A DNA stretch of 64,000 nucleotides from Lateolabrax maculatus (taxonomy: Eukaryota; Chordata; Actinopteri; Acropomatiformes; Lateolabracidae). Positions 25,921-37,102 of the stretch are shown here, piece by piece (the stretch's first letter is position 1; every line of letters begins with the position of its first letter). Below the pieces are notes generated by a model. The model saw only the letters and a program-made list of their open reading frames with translations, did no database searches and had not been told where the DNA came from. The DNA lies in contig CM062216.1 in assembly GCA_031216445.1 (NCBI GenBank), positions 5,887,501-5,951,500 on the forward strand. Direction: 5' to 3'. A program made the position numbers and the translations under genes.

Positions 25921-26098
25921 AAGTGCTGAGATAAAGTCTGCCCAATCTGCGAGATAAGATAAGTTGATGAAACTTTGCTCTGAAGCTGTTGGCTTCAGGA
26001 ACCTTAGGTGAGATGCCGGGAGAGAGATCCACTTGTAAATTAGCGCTTTAGCTGTATCAGTTCAAGAAGGAGAAGAAGAAGAAGTGCCTGTGTTCACC
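25921..26098 (+). promoter_or_regulatory. Putative enpp7 promoter / 5' UTR
   Basis: Immediately upstream of the enpp7 ATG. It holds two abutting GATA sites (AGATAAGATAAG, 25952-25963) and another GAGATAAAG near 25928. A purine-rich AGAAGAAGAAG stretch lies just before the Kozak context. GATA factors drive many gut epithelial genes, which fits an intestinal enzyme, but binding is inference. No convincing TATA box was seen; the transcription start is unknown. Confidence 0.35.
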
Positions 26099-29000
26099 AT
26101 GCTATGGACTGCAAGTCTCTGCCTCCTCTGGGCCTCGTCCATCCTCGGGGCCCCGGCAAACAAACGGGGACAGAAAGTGCTGCTGATCTCCTTCGATGGC
26201 TTCAGATGGGATTACGACCGTGATGTGGACACGCCAAACCTCGATAAAATGGCCATGGATGGAGTCAAAGCTCTGTATGTCACACCGCCTTACCTCACTG
26301 TCACCAGTCCTACACACTTCACCCTCTTGACAGGTAAAGTGTTTCATTTTCTACAACAGTGCTTCTGGTTGGCAGGGGAATCTGCATATCATGGCGGAAT
26401 AGGAAACTGCTCTGAGTTTACTTTGGAAGGATTGAAAAAAGGGAATTAGTTGTAATTGAATGTCCCAGGGTCCAACAGCTTTTATAGCTGAGTAAGATAA
26501 TTATGCTTGGATGACTGAGGGAAGAATTCTGTGCTCCCTTTCTTATTTTGACTCTCAAATCATCAGTGCCAGCTAAAAGAAATTTAACTTCCTTGAAATT
26601 AAATTCCTCTAATCTCCGAAGTTGGTCATAAGACCTTGTCCAAAAGCGTCATGCCACTCAGCCCCTTAAGTTGATAGAATTTTTAATGTGAATGCGTCAC
26701 GCTATGAATAATGAGTGCAAGCAGACTGACAGTGATTCTCCTCTGTAGGCCGTTACATTGAGAATCACGGGGTAATCCACAACATGTGGTTCAACACAAC
26801 CACCACCGAGAAGAAGCCTTACTATCAGACTCAGTTTGTGAATGAGTGGTGGGACAATGGCACTCTGCCAATCTGGATCACGGCGCAGAGACAGGTGTGT
26901 GCAGCACAATTTCCGTCTTATCACTGTGAGAGACTGTTTTGCCGTTTACAGCACCAGAAACCATTGCTCTTGACAAAACAACTTTGAAAGCCTGCTGAAT
27001 AATAACCGCAGTTAGATTACAAATTATTTTGTGGGTACAGATGTTAACTGCATGCAAATGACAGCTGCTGTAAGGTTGCCTGAAGAGTAGTAAAAAATAT
27101 ATGTGTCATATTTATGTGTGTGATGTTAATGTGCCTCTTTTTCCTATCCTTCCAGGGCCTTAAAGCTGGTTCTCTCCACTTTCCTGGCACAGCTTCCAGT
27201 TACCAGGGACAGGTTGCTATGGTGCGCGAAGTGGAGCCGCTGATTTACAACTATAAGAACGAGACCGCTTGGCGAGAGAACACAGACAAGGTGATGGGCT
27301 GGTTCAAAAACCAGGATCTGGACTTCATATCCCTGTACTTTGGCGAGCCAGACGGCACAGGCCACCGATACGGCCCCGACTCCCCGGAGCGCCGGGAGAT
27401 GGTCAGGCAAGTGGACCGGACGGTGGGCTACATTCGACACTCGGCTGAACGACACGGACTGACCGACCGCCTGAACATCATCATCACAGCAGACCACGGC
27501 ATGTCCTCAGTGTACCGCAACGGTCTGGTGGAAGAGATCACCCTGTCCAAGATCCCGGGCTTCTCATTCCGTGACCTGTCCTTCCACCTGGTGGACTTCG
27601 GCCCTTCTGGGATGCTGTTGCCGAAGCCAGGCAAGCTGGAGAAGGTTTACAATGCCTTGAAGGGCGCCCACCCACATCTCCATGTGTACAAGAAGGAGGA
27701 GATGCCAGAACGTCTCCACTTCGCCAAAAATGATCGTATCCTCCCCATCATTTTATGGGCAGACTCCGGATATGTAATCAACGGGGTGCGTTGACAGAAC
27801 TTCCAAGAATTCATTGTTAGAGAGACCTGTAAGGCTGTAGGCAAGAGTTTCCCAGAAATACAATTGTTCAATGTTACCCGATCACTAAGAAGCTGCAGCA
27901 ATGATCAGACATATCAAATCATATGTTTTGTCTTACTTGGATTTGGCCATAAATGAAACAGGCTGGATAGTTTAAAACCATAGAGAGCTGTGCAGCAGCA
28001 GTTTTCTGCCCACTGCAAGTCCTATTGATTTACCCTTCAAAGTAAACAGTTACCTCAGGTTGCCATTTGTGCCCCATCAATGTGCCAAGTGCAGCTTTAA
28101 AACAGCAGCAAATTGTGGAAACATTACTTTAACGAAAGCAGCTCCGACATTTACATTTCATGCTCTAATGGTATTGTAACTCATTAACAACAGACAGTAA
28201 TTTATGTGATCACCCAGCTAACTGGTTACATGTAAATCAAGTGACAGTTTACATGCCATCCAGTTTATTCTAGAATTATCCTCAAGTCTTGACTACAGAA
28301 ATGCTTAAATTACAGTTGCATTTTACAAATGGTAATGGTGACGCTGGACTCTTTTCAACTAGAAACAAGGAGTTAAATTCTAATCTTAGTGCATTACAAT
28401 TTTAATCAAGTGCATTTGCACATCCTCGGGATAATCCGGGTTTGGCTGATGATATGCAGTGCTCTCGAACATTTCATGAAGCCATTCATGCCTCAAAATT
28501 CAAAATTAGCATTTTCACTTGGCTCTACACTCACTCAGTCACTCCACTGAGTTACCACTATGCGGTAACTTTGCAACTGAATATGTCAGTCAGTACTGAT
28601 AACCATCAAATCACAACTTAATTTGAAAACTAAAATAATTAAGTCATAAAATGTCTTCAAATGCTGAACAAGAGGAAAATAATCAGTCTTGTGAATCCAC
28701 TGATTAAACAGGTTATCTATAGTCTGTAGGTTACGACCGGCCATCGTGATAGTATTATCTGACTCTTTGCCCTTTCCCTTCATGGCCGCTTAACTCCTTT
28801 TAGCTTGAACTCAGAGAAGAATAAGCATTTTGAAACTGTTACATAATAGCTAAAATAGTCAGGTATACTACATTATGACATTTCTATCACATTTTGTTGA
28901 TAACAAACATAATACATACTACAAAATTATCAAAGGAAGTCATGGTTTATAAGTATTTTATGAAAATGTAAATTTTAGAGATGGATTTTAATCCCTTGAT

Positions 29001-31516
29001 AGTAGTCACAAAGAGAAAAAAAACAGGTTTTCATTCTACAGTATGGAAACGACTTTCACTTGGCCAATACCTCCCTCTGCTGACTAAAAAGGAGTAGGCC
29101 AAGATGTGTGATCTCTGTAGCTGATAAGGTCCTGTTACTTAAGTCACTGGCTTATAAATTTCCAATCCAATTGAATAACACAAACTGGGTCATGCAAGTT
29201 ATGTTATCCACCCCTTTGTGTCCTTGCAGTATTTTCCCGTTCAGTTCCACAAGGGTGAGCATGGCTTTGACAATCAAGACATGGACATGAAGCCCTTCTT
29301 CAGGGCAGTGGGTCCGGCATTTCACAAGAACCTGGAGGTGGGGCCCTTCGAGACGGTGAACATCTACCCATTAATGTGCCACATCCTGGGCATCCAGCCG
29401 GAGGTCAACGACGGCCACCTGAATGCCACCAAACACATGCTGATCACCTCTCGGGGTGAGTTTACCTTTCGGGGTGAGTTTATATCAGACTAATGAGCCT
29501 CTCCCCGTGGCCTCAAAAGTGTGTCGCTCCAACACCTGCTCTTACATTACTAGGCCATTCATCCATCATTTCCGACTTCACATATGTCCAAATCAGATAT
29601 AGAGCCACTGTAGGTTAAAACTAGAAAGTAGATCTGGCATTGCTCACCTTAAGTTTGGAAAGATTTTAAGAAACAAGGTCTAAAGTTCTAAAGTGTCGGG
29701 TGTTAAATAATTAAAGGACAATGCCTGCAATATTCTATATTTTTCTTATTATTCATCAAATGCCACGAAAAGACCAAAACCAAGAATGTGTTAGTTTGTC
29801 TCTCAATATTTTCTCTTTCCTACCCTGTCTGTTAAACTCAGCCCAAAGCCCACTAGTTTCTATTGCAGAAATAAATCTTTAAAAAAATGGCTCACCAATA
29901 TATAGTTCTATATATTGTTTTTTTTTTTTTAAAGACTATTATTTCTTACAACAGCTGGGCACTGTAGTTTTTAGTACACTACTCAAATAGAAAGAATGAG
30001 TGCATTTGTTGGGGACTATTTTCAGTGGCAGATTAATCCACCCTGGTGATCTTGTGTTTGGGGCAGCGGGACTGAAATGTGGGATTGAGTCAAACTAAAC
30101 TACAGGGTGTGTGCTCATTGTAATGAAGGAGTATGTGACCCGGTGCAACAGTGTGGCTGACATAGAATATCATCAGACTCATTCAAGTCTTGTATGTAGT
30201 CAAAGTGAATCTCAAAGATCTATCCTCTTTCTGATATAACCAGGCTGAAATAATCTTTAAGTCAGTGCCGTCTCCCTCTGATATGAATGTGATGCCTTTG
30301 TTAAATTTTCTTTGTTAAATTTTCTACATAGGTTGACTTGAATCAATATGTATAAATATTAATATAAGTAGTAGCAGTAGTTATTATCTTACCAAGTACT
30401 AGTATATGGCTAGTTTAATTTTATTGCATGAATTGAAAACAACAAAACATAGCGTTCTTGTTTGTTTTAGTTGACAACTCACTATTTAGAAAATTGAAAA
30501 AAAAGGGGGCAGTTTAAACCTGAACTTATTTTGTCCCCACACACCCAAAGTCGCTGTGTTTCCTGCTGCAGCACACTGATGACACGGCAGTTTACACTGA
30601 ACAGGGTCAACCTGTAGTAAGCACAGCTCAGAACAAACAGTTTGACAATTTTGTGTCTGGGCCACACAGTTTAGAAGTTATTGGACACAAGGTAAAAGTG
30701 GCTATAGCGCCACCATGTGGCCAGTTGATACAATTTAGTGCTTGAGTTGTGCTTGGCAATGGTTTGGTTTGCTGTATTTTTTTGTGGTTTCAAAAATCCA
30801 GACCCTTTTAGGGAAAAGCGGAAGAGTGAGAAAGATTACAATTAAGTCAAGGGGGTAAAATAACACCGTGGTCCTTTAAAGATGTTCAATTTCAGCACAT
30901 TCTGGTAGTATGCAAATTCAGTATAGAAAAATCAGCATTAGCCTTTCAAAACCACATACTTACAATGTAAATGTGCTCTCTCTGTGTTTCCTGCTTGAGG
31001 TGTGAATTTCCTGGAAAATGTCTTCACTGGTCTGGCTGCAGTGGCCGGATTTCTTGTTGTTGTTTTTATAGTGATGACATCCCAGAGAATACTGAAGAAA
31101 AAACGCACGACCAAAAGGTAATGACTGGGTAGTTCAAATCTATCTTTACTTGTCCTTACTGCTTGTCCCCATTATAGCTGGGCAATAAAAATAAAAACTA
31201 TATTTAAAGAACATTTTTAAGAATATGCTTTAATATTGATATTAATGTGGATATTGTATTCAAAATCACTGAATATTTCCCTTGATTCCACTGAAATCAT
31301 TATATCAGAAATACTCTATGCACATGTAAAACAAACAAACAAAAAAAGTTATCAACAACACAATATGTTCATATCGGTTTGATACAATTCTGCTGAATGT
31401 TAATGAACAATAATATACCTCAGCCCTATTTGCATGAATTTTATTTTCTGTGTTTCAGATCAGGAAGTTCAAAACATCACCTGGAAACAGAAAATACAAA
31501 GCAAACTTCGCTTTGA
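26099..31516 (+). CDS. enpp7: Ectonucleotide pyrophosphatase/phosphodiesterase 7 (alkaline sphingomyelinase), six coding exons
   Basis: Exons are 26099-26333, 26749-26894, 27156-27785, 29230-29455, 31000-31117 and 31459-31516. All junctions are GT/AG and phases agree, giving 470 residues (human ENPP7 is 458). The ATG in CACCATG is preferred over an in-frame GTG five codons upstream because a signal peptide starts there (residues 1-17, cut near LGAPA). Seen: Asp33 in SFDGFRWDY; Thr69 in VTSPTHFT, the expected nucleophile; Asp193/His197 in EPDGTGHRYG; Asp240/His241 in TADHGM; His348 in GEHGFDN. These are the two-zinc ligands of the NPP/alkaline phosphatase superfamily. Residues 421-439 form one membrane helix followed by a basic tail (LKKKRTTKR). 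Family knowledge: the mammalian enzyme is a brush-border ectoenzyme that cleaves sphingomyelin to ceramide and phosphocholine. The WWDNG..PIWITAQRQ block and the INGYFPVQF junction fit ENPP7 better than other ENPPs. Substrate in this fish is inferred. Confidence 0.95.
26334..26748 (+). other. enpp7 intron 1
   Basis: GTAAAG donor directly after the LLTG codons and a CTCTGTAG acceptor before RYIENHG. It splits a glycine codon (phase 1). The exon 1 frame stays open for about 110 bases into the intron, but the sequence there has no family similarity. Nothing else seen. Confidence 0.85.
27786..29229 (+). other. enpp7 intron 3
   Basis: Phase-0 intron between GYVING and YFPVQF, with a GTGCGT donor and a CCTTGCAG acceptor. 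About 1.4 kb of A+T-rich sequence. No repeat or gene was recognised inside it. Confidence 0.85.
29456..30999 (+). other. enpp7 intron 4, carrying an interspersed repeat
   Basis: Phase-1 intron. It begins with a duplicated donor (second copy at 29474) and contains an interspersed repeat at about 29690-30180, a short 15-base tandem duplication (TTTGTTAAATTTTCT, about 30296-30326) and a GCGCCACCATGTGGCC motif near 30708. The acceptor is CTTGAG before GTGTGAAT. Confidence 0.8.
29690..30180 (+). repeat. Interspersed repeat (GCAGCTGGGCATTGTAGTTTT family), copy 2, in enpp7 intron 4
   Basis: The right part (29945-30180) aligns by eye with 20860-21070. The left part (29690-29900, GGACAATGC.TGCAATATTC, ACCAAAACCAAGAATGTG, TTCTATTGCAGAAATAAAT) is an extension I associate with the same teleost element. 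Same orientation as enpp7. Confidence 0.7.
31118..31458 (+). other. enpp7 intron 5
   Basis: Phase-2 intron splitting an arginine codon in the cytoplasmic tail; GTAATG donor and TGTTTCAG acceptor. A+T-rich, with no other feature seen. Confidence 0.8.
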
Positions 31517-31778
31517 TCAGCACAAGAAAACACTTACTGCCTGAGGACAGTCCTTCTGGCTGATTCTTTTTTTATTCCATGTGAGGAAATGCACTATGTA
31601 ATTTTTGTTGTGTTGTGCATCACAATTTTACATATTATTTTTGTTCAAAAACGGACAATTCAAATGAACAGAATTTGATAAAAATGTTTTGTTTAGTATT
31701 TGGTAAATACTGCTCATGCAGTGCGACTGAACATGGTTTATATGTATATCACTATCTGTCGGTTACACAACATGTTGT

Positions 31779-31784
31779 AATAAA
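31779..31784 (+). terminator. Candidate enpp7 polyadenylation signal
   Basis: AATAAA about 260 bases after the enpp7 stop codon and over 1 kb before the cbx2 start. It is the first canonical hexamer in the 3' flank, so it probably defines a short 3' UTR. A further A+T-rich cluster with ATTAAA/AATAAA lies near 32204. Confidence 0.55.
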
Positions 31785-31799
31785 CAGTTTGGATGAATG

Positions 31800-32740
31800 C
31801 ACTTTCAAATATCATGTAATTACTTTATCTTAAAACTCTGCAGTACCATTAGTTGCCTTGAATTAGAGCATCCAAGGCCATGAACAACTATCTATCTATT
31901 AATTGCTGTTGTGGAAGACGTTTTAACTATTATAAAATATTTAAATGTATTTTAAGATGTGATTTGAGAAGAAGGAGTGATGACTTTATGCGTCCATGTC
32001 TCTACTTTCACACACATTAAACATATTTAGATGGGAGGACGGTGGCTGCCAAGGGACAAATCTAAGCAACCGCATTCTCAGTTGCCCGCCTCTCTCCGTG
32101 TAATACCGTCAAGCTACACACTAAAGCACATAACGTCCGGGTATAACTTTCAAAAGTAAAAACTATGCTTGACAACTTTGTTTGTGCATTTTTTTCTTTC
32201 TATTAAATAAAAAAAAAATACACATTACTACAGGTACAGGAATTACCAAGTTTCTATCAGGTGATTTTACTTGTAATGCACGTTTTGGTAGAAATTTTGG
32301 TTTTATTTGTATTTTTCATGAGGAAGAAAATTAGTTTTGAGGCATGTATGCTTTGGCCAAACTATTCATAAAAGACTGACGAGCCATTATGAATATTTCC
32401 ATGACACAATTGGCTGCACTTTTAAGCAACGCAAACACCACAAATCTCACATTCATAGAAACATTTATTGGCTTAAATTAGCTAGTTTGCTTGCTAACAA
32501 AATGCAAAAACAACTACAACAAGTTCACCCCACAAATACGACTTGCACTATGTTGTATATATCAATTATCACATTGTTTTATTCTATCTATAGGGTACAT
32601 TTTAAACATCTGGCCTGGGACACCAGAAAAAAAAAATACTTTATTTTATCCCCAGGTTGCATTATTGTGCAGCAGCTGCAGTACTAATCTAGTTTACTCG
32701 TCTAATTTTTCGTCCGCATGTTGCGTCTTCAGACCTTTAT
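31800..32740. other. enpp7-cbx2 intergenic region
   Basis: About 1 kb between the probable enpp7 poly(A) site and the cbx2 promoter. A+T-rich, with an A-run near 32211. Short open frames here (for example 32337-32687) have no family similarity and biased low-complexity composition. No gene called. Confidence 0.6.
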
Positions 32741-32848
32741 TTTGAAGGCGCCACACAGCACATCCGGGCCCGCGCGGGCCTCGCTGTGATTGGCTGGACG
32801 CGCCTCTCGCCTGCACATAAAGGATTGTTACTCGGGGCGAAGGCAGAC
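32740..32848 (+). promoter_or_regulatory. Putative cbx2 promoter (CpG-rich)
   Basis: An abrupt change from A+T-rich sequence to a CpG-dense patch directly before the cbx2 ATG. It contains a perfect 14-base palindrome GGCCCGCGCGGGCC (32767-32780), an inverted CCAAT box (ATTGG, 32789-32793) and a weak TATA-like CATAAAGG (32816-32823) 26 bases before the ATG. Because the TATA-like element is so close, transcription may instead start upstream from the CpG island. A CpG-island promoter is usual for Polycomb-group genes. Confidence 0.5.
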
Positions 32849-33777
32849 ATGGAGGAGCTGAGCGCCGTGGGAGAGCAGGTTTTTGATGCGGAATGCATTT
32901 TAAACAAACGACTGAAAAAGGTCGGAGCTGTGAGCCATTGAAACTTTCATCCTGCGGCCTCCCCCCCCCCCCCCCCCTCTCTCTCTCTCAGTAGCGGCTG
33001 TTTACAAACGTGCTTGCTTTCTGTTGGTTTTCTTTCAGGGAAAGTTGGAGTTTCTGGTGAAGTGGAGGGGATGGTCATCCAAGTAAGTACGAGCGGCGCG
33101 GCTCAGCCCCGAAACAATGAAAACAACAACAACGTGTCCGCTTGTTGCTCCCACTCGCACTGTTCGCCGACCCGCTCGTCTTTCTTCATCTTCTTATTTT
33201 TTTTATTTTTGCCTTATCACCGCGTCCGAGCCACAACAACGGCGCCATAGCATCGCGTCTTGTTTCTGCCGGCTGGTTTTTCCACAGTTAATCTCTCAAA
33301 TTCTGCCTTTACCTTCGCTTTCTTTTGTTCATAGCGTCTCAAATTTGGGAAGTTAGCGGAAAGCCAAAGGGAATCCCTTTTTTTTTTTTTTTTCTTAGGT
33401 TGGTTTTAACCGTGCGGGTTTCATCCCCCTGTTTATTCAGATAATCGTGATGTTTAATTAATTGTGTTCCTGACTTTAAACAAGTTTTTTTTGTGTGTGA
33501 CCCGAAAGGCAATCAGGCAGTCACGTCCGAGAGCCCTGTTTGATATTAGATTTTTAATAACTGCCTTATGTAATGTCGGATTGGTTACATAACTCCTAAT
33601 TCTAAAGTTATTGTGCTTGGTTTAAATTCTGCATTTATGTTTCTGCTTGTAGGGCTCCACTCTGCCTTCATTTCTTGTCACTTGCCCTTTCTGTTCACTC
33701 CACATTGTTGCTGTAATCCACCATCAATGCACACTGTTGCCTGCCAGCTCCATGGCTTTTCTGTTAGAACCACATCC

Positions 33778-33818
<41 letters not shown>

Positions 33819-36800
33819 GGAAAGGGTGGGGGTTGATTATTTCACTGGTGACTGCTGATCAGAACAGGCTATTCAACAACAAGTGATGGGGAGAAAGGTC
33901 ATTACACAAGCGTGTAGTTGTTATCACTTTAAAAAAAAAAAAACAAAGTGTTCTGTTTTTTCTAAATGATCAAATTATTAAGACACTCACACTCATTAAT
34001 GGAGCTAACAGATGCTTTGGTTTTCAAGCTAAAACAAAGCAAAATGGGACGAATTCAATTAAACAGCACCGGTCCTTGTAACAGTGTGCAGAGAAACAAG
34101 GTTGTTTCTGCTATCTAAGAGACGCCCCGTGCTGTGCCATCGCAAGCACAACAAAGTTGTTATTATCACGACTTCTGTAAATGCCAGAGCTCCTCTATGA
34201 CCTAAAAATGTTCTTCCTTCCTGGTGCGTGTTTTGTTATTGTTTTTCCTATAGAGATGAACAGTCACTCTGTGGGAGGAAAAGTAACTAAAAACTGAGTC
34301 TGATCTAGTAGCTGTAGGAGGGAACTTGTAAAGTACCTTCTGTCACGTTTCACTGAAAGGGCCAAAGTTTCCCAAAAAAATTCCCCACATTTTCTGTAAC
34401 AGCCCCAGAAATTTTTACCAAATTTTCCACTCCCCCCATCCTTTTTTTAGTCTTAGCGAATTGATCGCAAGAGCTTGTTAAACTTTATTTTTGGAAAAAG
34501 GAATTCGAAACCTGCCTACTTTCTCGACTCCGTGCAGCCGGCCGGCCGACTGCTGCGTGAAATGGCCGTGTTTGTCTGTTTCACTTTCGGAAACAGACAA
34601 ACCGGCGTTTTCAGTCAAGTAACGGTTCACAACAGTTCAAGTTATTTACGCTGCATGCCAGGCCTTCACATAACGACTTATATATATTTGTTTGTTAAAT
34701 GACACTGCAGATCTGTGGAGACAAGCACTTGACAATGGGCTGACATGCAGTGAAAAGACCTGTTTTCTTTATGTAAAAAGCCTGATTGGAAAGTTCTTGC
34801 TAAAGAGTTTAAACTTATTCACTTATTATGATATAATTTACAAGTGATAAGATATCACTGTGTCTTGCTGCATTGTACTAGTCTATTTGTCTATTTGAAG
34901 TAAAGCAGTCCTAATTTATAGTAGCACTTTATTTATTACTGTTGAATAATATATTTGAATTCTTGCCCTGTTTTGAGCTAACTTGAACGGTCTCTTCTCT
35001 GCCAATCCTCTCAGGTAACATAAAGGCTGTCTATAGTAAGTTCAGGGCCGCTGCGACAATAGAGTCCTCTATAATGAATGAACAAACTCTGTTGAATTAG
35101 TTTTGCGAAATCTAGGGGCAGCGGGGAGGCTGGAAGGGTACTTTTAAACTTGCCGGGCCACCTTGCTTCTTTATTTTGTCTTAACCTGTGATGTGTGACG
35201 CTCTGCGTGTCAATTTATTTCAGACACAACAGCTGGGAGCCCCAAGAAAACATCCTTGACCCAAGACTGTTAGCTGCATTCAACAAGAAGTGAGTGCCCT
35301 TACGGAGACATTAACAAACTGAGTGGTCTTTCCTTTAACTTTTAAATTAGCTTTCTAACAGTCATTTAATAATATGGTTATGCCAATCAGGGATTTTGAT
35401 TTCTTTATGTCCGAAAGAATAGTCAATTCGGAAATATAACATTTTCCAGACCTTAATACACAGTGTATTACAGTTTTTATTTAAATTTGTTGGCTTCATG
35501 TTTTAATTATACTAAACACTGACAAAAACATAAAATCAGTCTACAAAAATAAGCATGAATACGCAATATTCCCCCAGTTAAACATTTGTCGAAAATTGTT
35601 TTTATAGAGAGCAAGAAAAAGAGCTTCTGATGCGTAAGAAAGGGAAAAGGCCGAGGGGACGACCACGGAAAATCCTTGTAAGTACAATTCAGAAATCAGA
35701 ATGTCGCTCTTTGACGTGTTCGTACTCAGTATCTAATATTTGCTCTTAAATTTAGGAAAATGTGCCTGACGCTCCAAAGTCAAGCAGCTCTTCGTCAGGC
35801 TCGTCGTCATCGTCCTCCGATTCCTCGTCCTCGTGCTCCTCCTCTTCATCCTCAGACGACGACGACGACGACAGCCACGCTAAACAGGCCAGCCCGGGCG
35901 TCAGGACGCGAGACCTTCACCCCGTCCCGCAGAAGAAGGCACAGATCGTCGTGGCAAAACAGGAGCCCCCAAAGAAACGGAGCAGGAAACCTCTGCCCCC
36001 TGAGGCGAAGGAATTTCAACAGGACAAGGGCCCTCGCAAAATCCCGAAGGTGTCTAAAGATACAGATCTTCCAGGGGCGATCAAGAAGCCTGTTCACCCG
36101 GCGAGCTTCACCTTCATGGGTTTTCATCGGGGCTCGGCCAGGGATGCGGTGGGTGGTCAGAACAGGACCTCTCTGACCCAGAGCGGGGCTGTTAAAAACT
36201 CCATGAGCTCCGTGGGATCTGGCAGGTCAGTCCAGCCCGCCTCCCCCTCCCTGAACAAATCCATCCAGAACAAGAATGTCACAGAGGGTAAACTGTCCAT
36301 CTCAAGTATGAGCGGGACAAGTCTGGATTTGAAAGCAGCTGCTAGTAAATCAAAAGGGGTAGCAGCTTTGAATTTGAATACATCCAAACACCCCATTCAA
36401 GGAACAACTCAGCATACACTAAGTTCCCCCAATGGACAAAAGAAACCCCAGGCCCTTGTGTCAACACTGCAGCGGATACCCAATACTAAAGCAGTGGCTT
36501 CCTTACCGTCTAAGAATGTCTCCTCCAATCAAGGTTCTGGCCTTCAGCCGCTCAACCTTCAGAACAAACTGGTGCAAAGCAATGATGCTGCTGGAAATGG
36601 CGCTACTCCAGTGTCGGGTCTGAGAAATGCAACAAACCCAGTCAGGAAAACCACCGTCACACAGAATCAGGAGTATAACCCTCCTAAGAGTCCAGCGACC
36701 CCTGGAAGACTTCAGGCCAGAAAGAACCAGCCTGGAGCAGACAAGGTCAAGGAGGTGACCGAAATCCAGACGCCCAGAGTCCCGGGCAGGCTGGAGAAGA

Positions 36801-37102
36801 GCGGCGTAGAGAAATCCTCCGCCGAGGTCCAGAGCCAGCAAGAGAGATCGGCCTCCAAAGACGGCAAGAAAGCAAAAATGAACGACATGAGCACGGGTGA
36901 AGATGAGAGCAGCTCCGACTCTGACCAGGATTCTTCCTACGCCGGGCAGGACCGCTCGGTAGCGGTCCAGAACCAGGACTGGAAGCCCACACGGAGTCTG
37001 ATAGAACACGTGTTTGTAACGGATGTCACTGCTAATCTAGTTACTGTCACAGTCAAGGAGTCGCCCACCAGCGTGGGCTTCTTCAGCATTCGCAACTACT
37101 GA
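32849..37102 (+). CDS. cbx2: Chromobox protein homolog 2, Polycomb repressive complex 1 subunit, five coding exons
   Basis: Exons 32849-32920, 33039-33082, 35224-35289, 35608-35677 and 35756-37102 join in frame to 532 residues, the length of human CBX2. Seen: N-terminal MEELSAVGEQVF; chromodomain about 11-60 with aromatic cage Phe12, Trp33, Trp36 and HNSWEPQENILDPRL; AT-hook KRPRGRPRK (74-82); serine run 93-117 followed by six Asp (118-123); the CBX2-typical HPVPQKKAQIVVAK and RKPLPPE (139-170); C-terminal Polycomb box 491-532 (TRSLIEHVFVTDVTANL...). Family knowledge: it binds H3K27me3 and compacts chromatin within canonical PRC1 in the nucleus, repressing Hox and other developmental genes. 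The AT-hook and Ser/Asp tract separate it from CBX4, 6, 7 and 8. The middle of exon 5 (about 200-450) is low-complexity Ser/Asn/Gln/Lys and diverges from mammals. It lies about 1 kb downstream of enpp7 on the same strand. Confidence 0.97.
32921..33038 (+). other. cbx2 intron 1, with C17 and CT tract
   Basis: A 118-base phase-0 intron. The donor GTCGGA is weak. It contains 17 C (32961-32977) followed by (TC)n and an AG at 32990-32991 that looks like a strong acceptor but opens on TAG. The acceptor that keeps the chromodomain is TTTCTTTCAG ending at 33038. Confidence 0.85.
33083..35223 (+). other. cbx2 intron 2
   Basis: A 2.1-kb intron interrupting the chromodomain (WSS/K-HNSW), phase 2, GTAAGT donor and TTTCAG acceptor. 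It starts in CpG-rich sequence (33083-33250), then has T-runs near 33379 and a (GT)17 microsatellite at 33781-33814. No nested gene seen. Confidence 0.85.
33781..33814 (+). repeat. (GT)17 microsatellite in cbx2 intron 2
   Basis: Uninterrupted GT dinucleotides, likely length-polymorphic. Confidence 0.95.
35290..35607 (+). other. cbx2 intron 3
   Basis: A 318-base phase-2 intron, GTGAGT donor and TTTATAG acceptor, lying between the end of the chromodomain (AAFNK) and the AT-hook exon. A+T-rich, nothing else seen. Confidence 0.8.

Noticed and set aside
26084..26098. In-frame GTG upstream of the enpp7 ATG as a start
   Set aside because: Eukaryotic initiation at the CACCATG context 15 bases later gives a standard signal peptide.
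35760..36176. 138-codon + strand frame overlapping cbx2 exon 5
   Set aside because: It is the shifted frame of the Ser/Asp-rich and basic cbx2 region, which is naturally stop-poor; arginine/proline-rich composition with no domain.
36503..37009. 168-codon minus-strand frame opposite cbx2 exon 5
   Set aside because: Antisense shadow of cbx2 coding sequence, no recognisable family.
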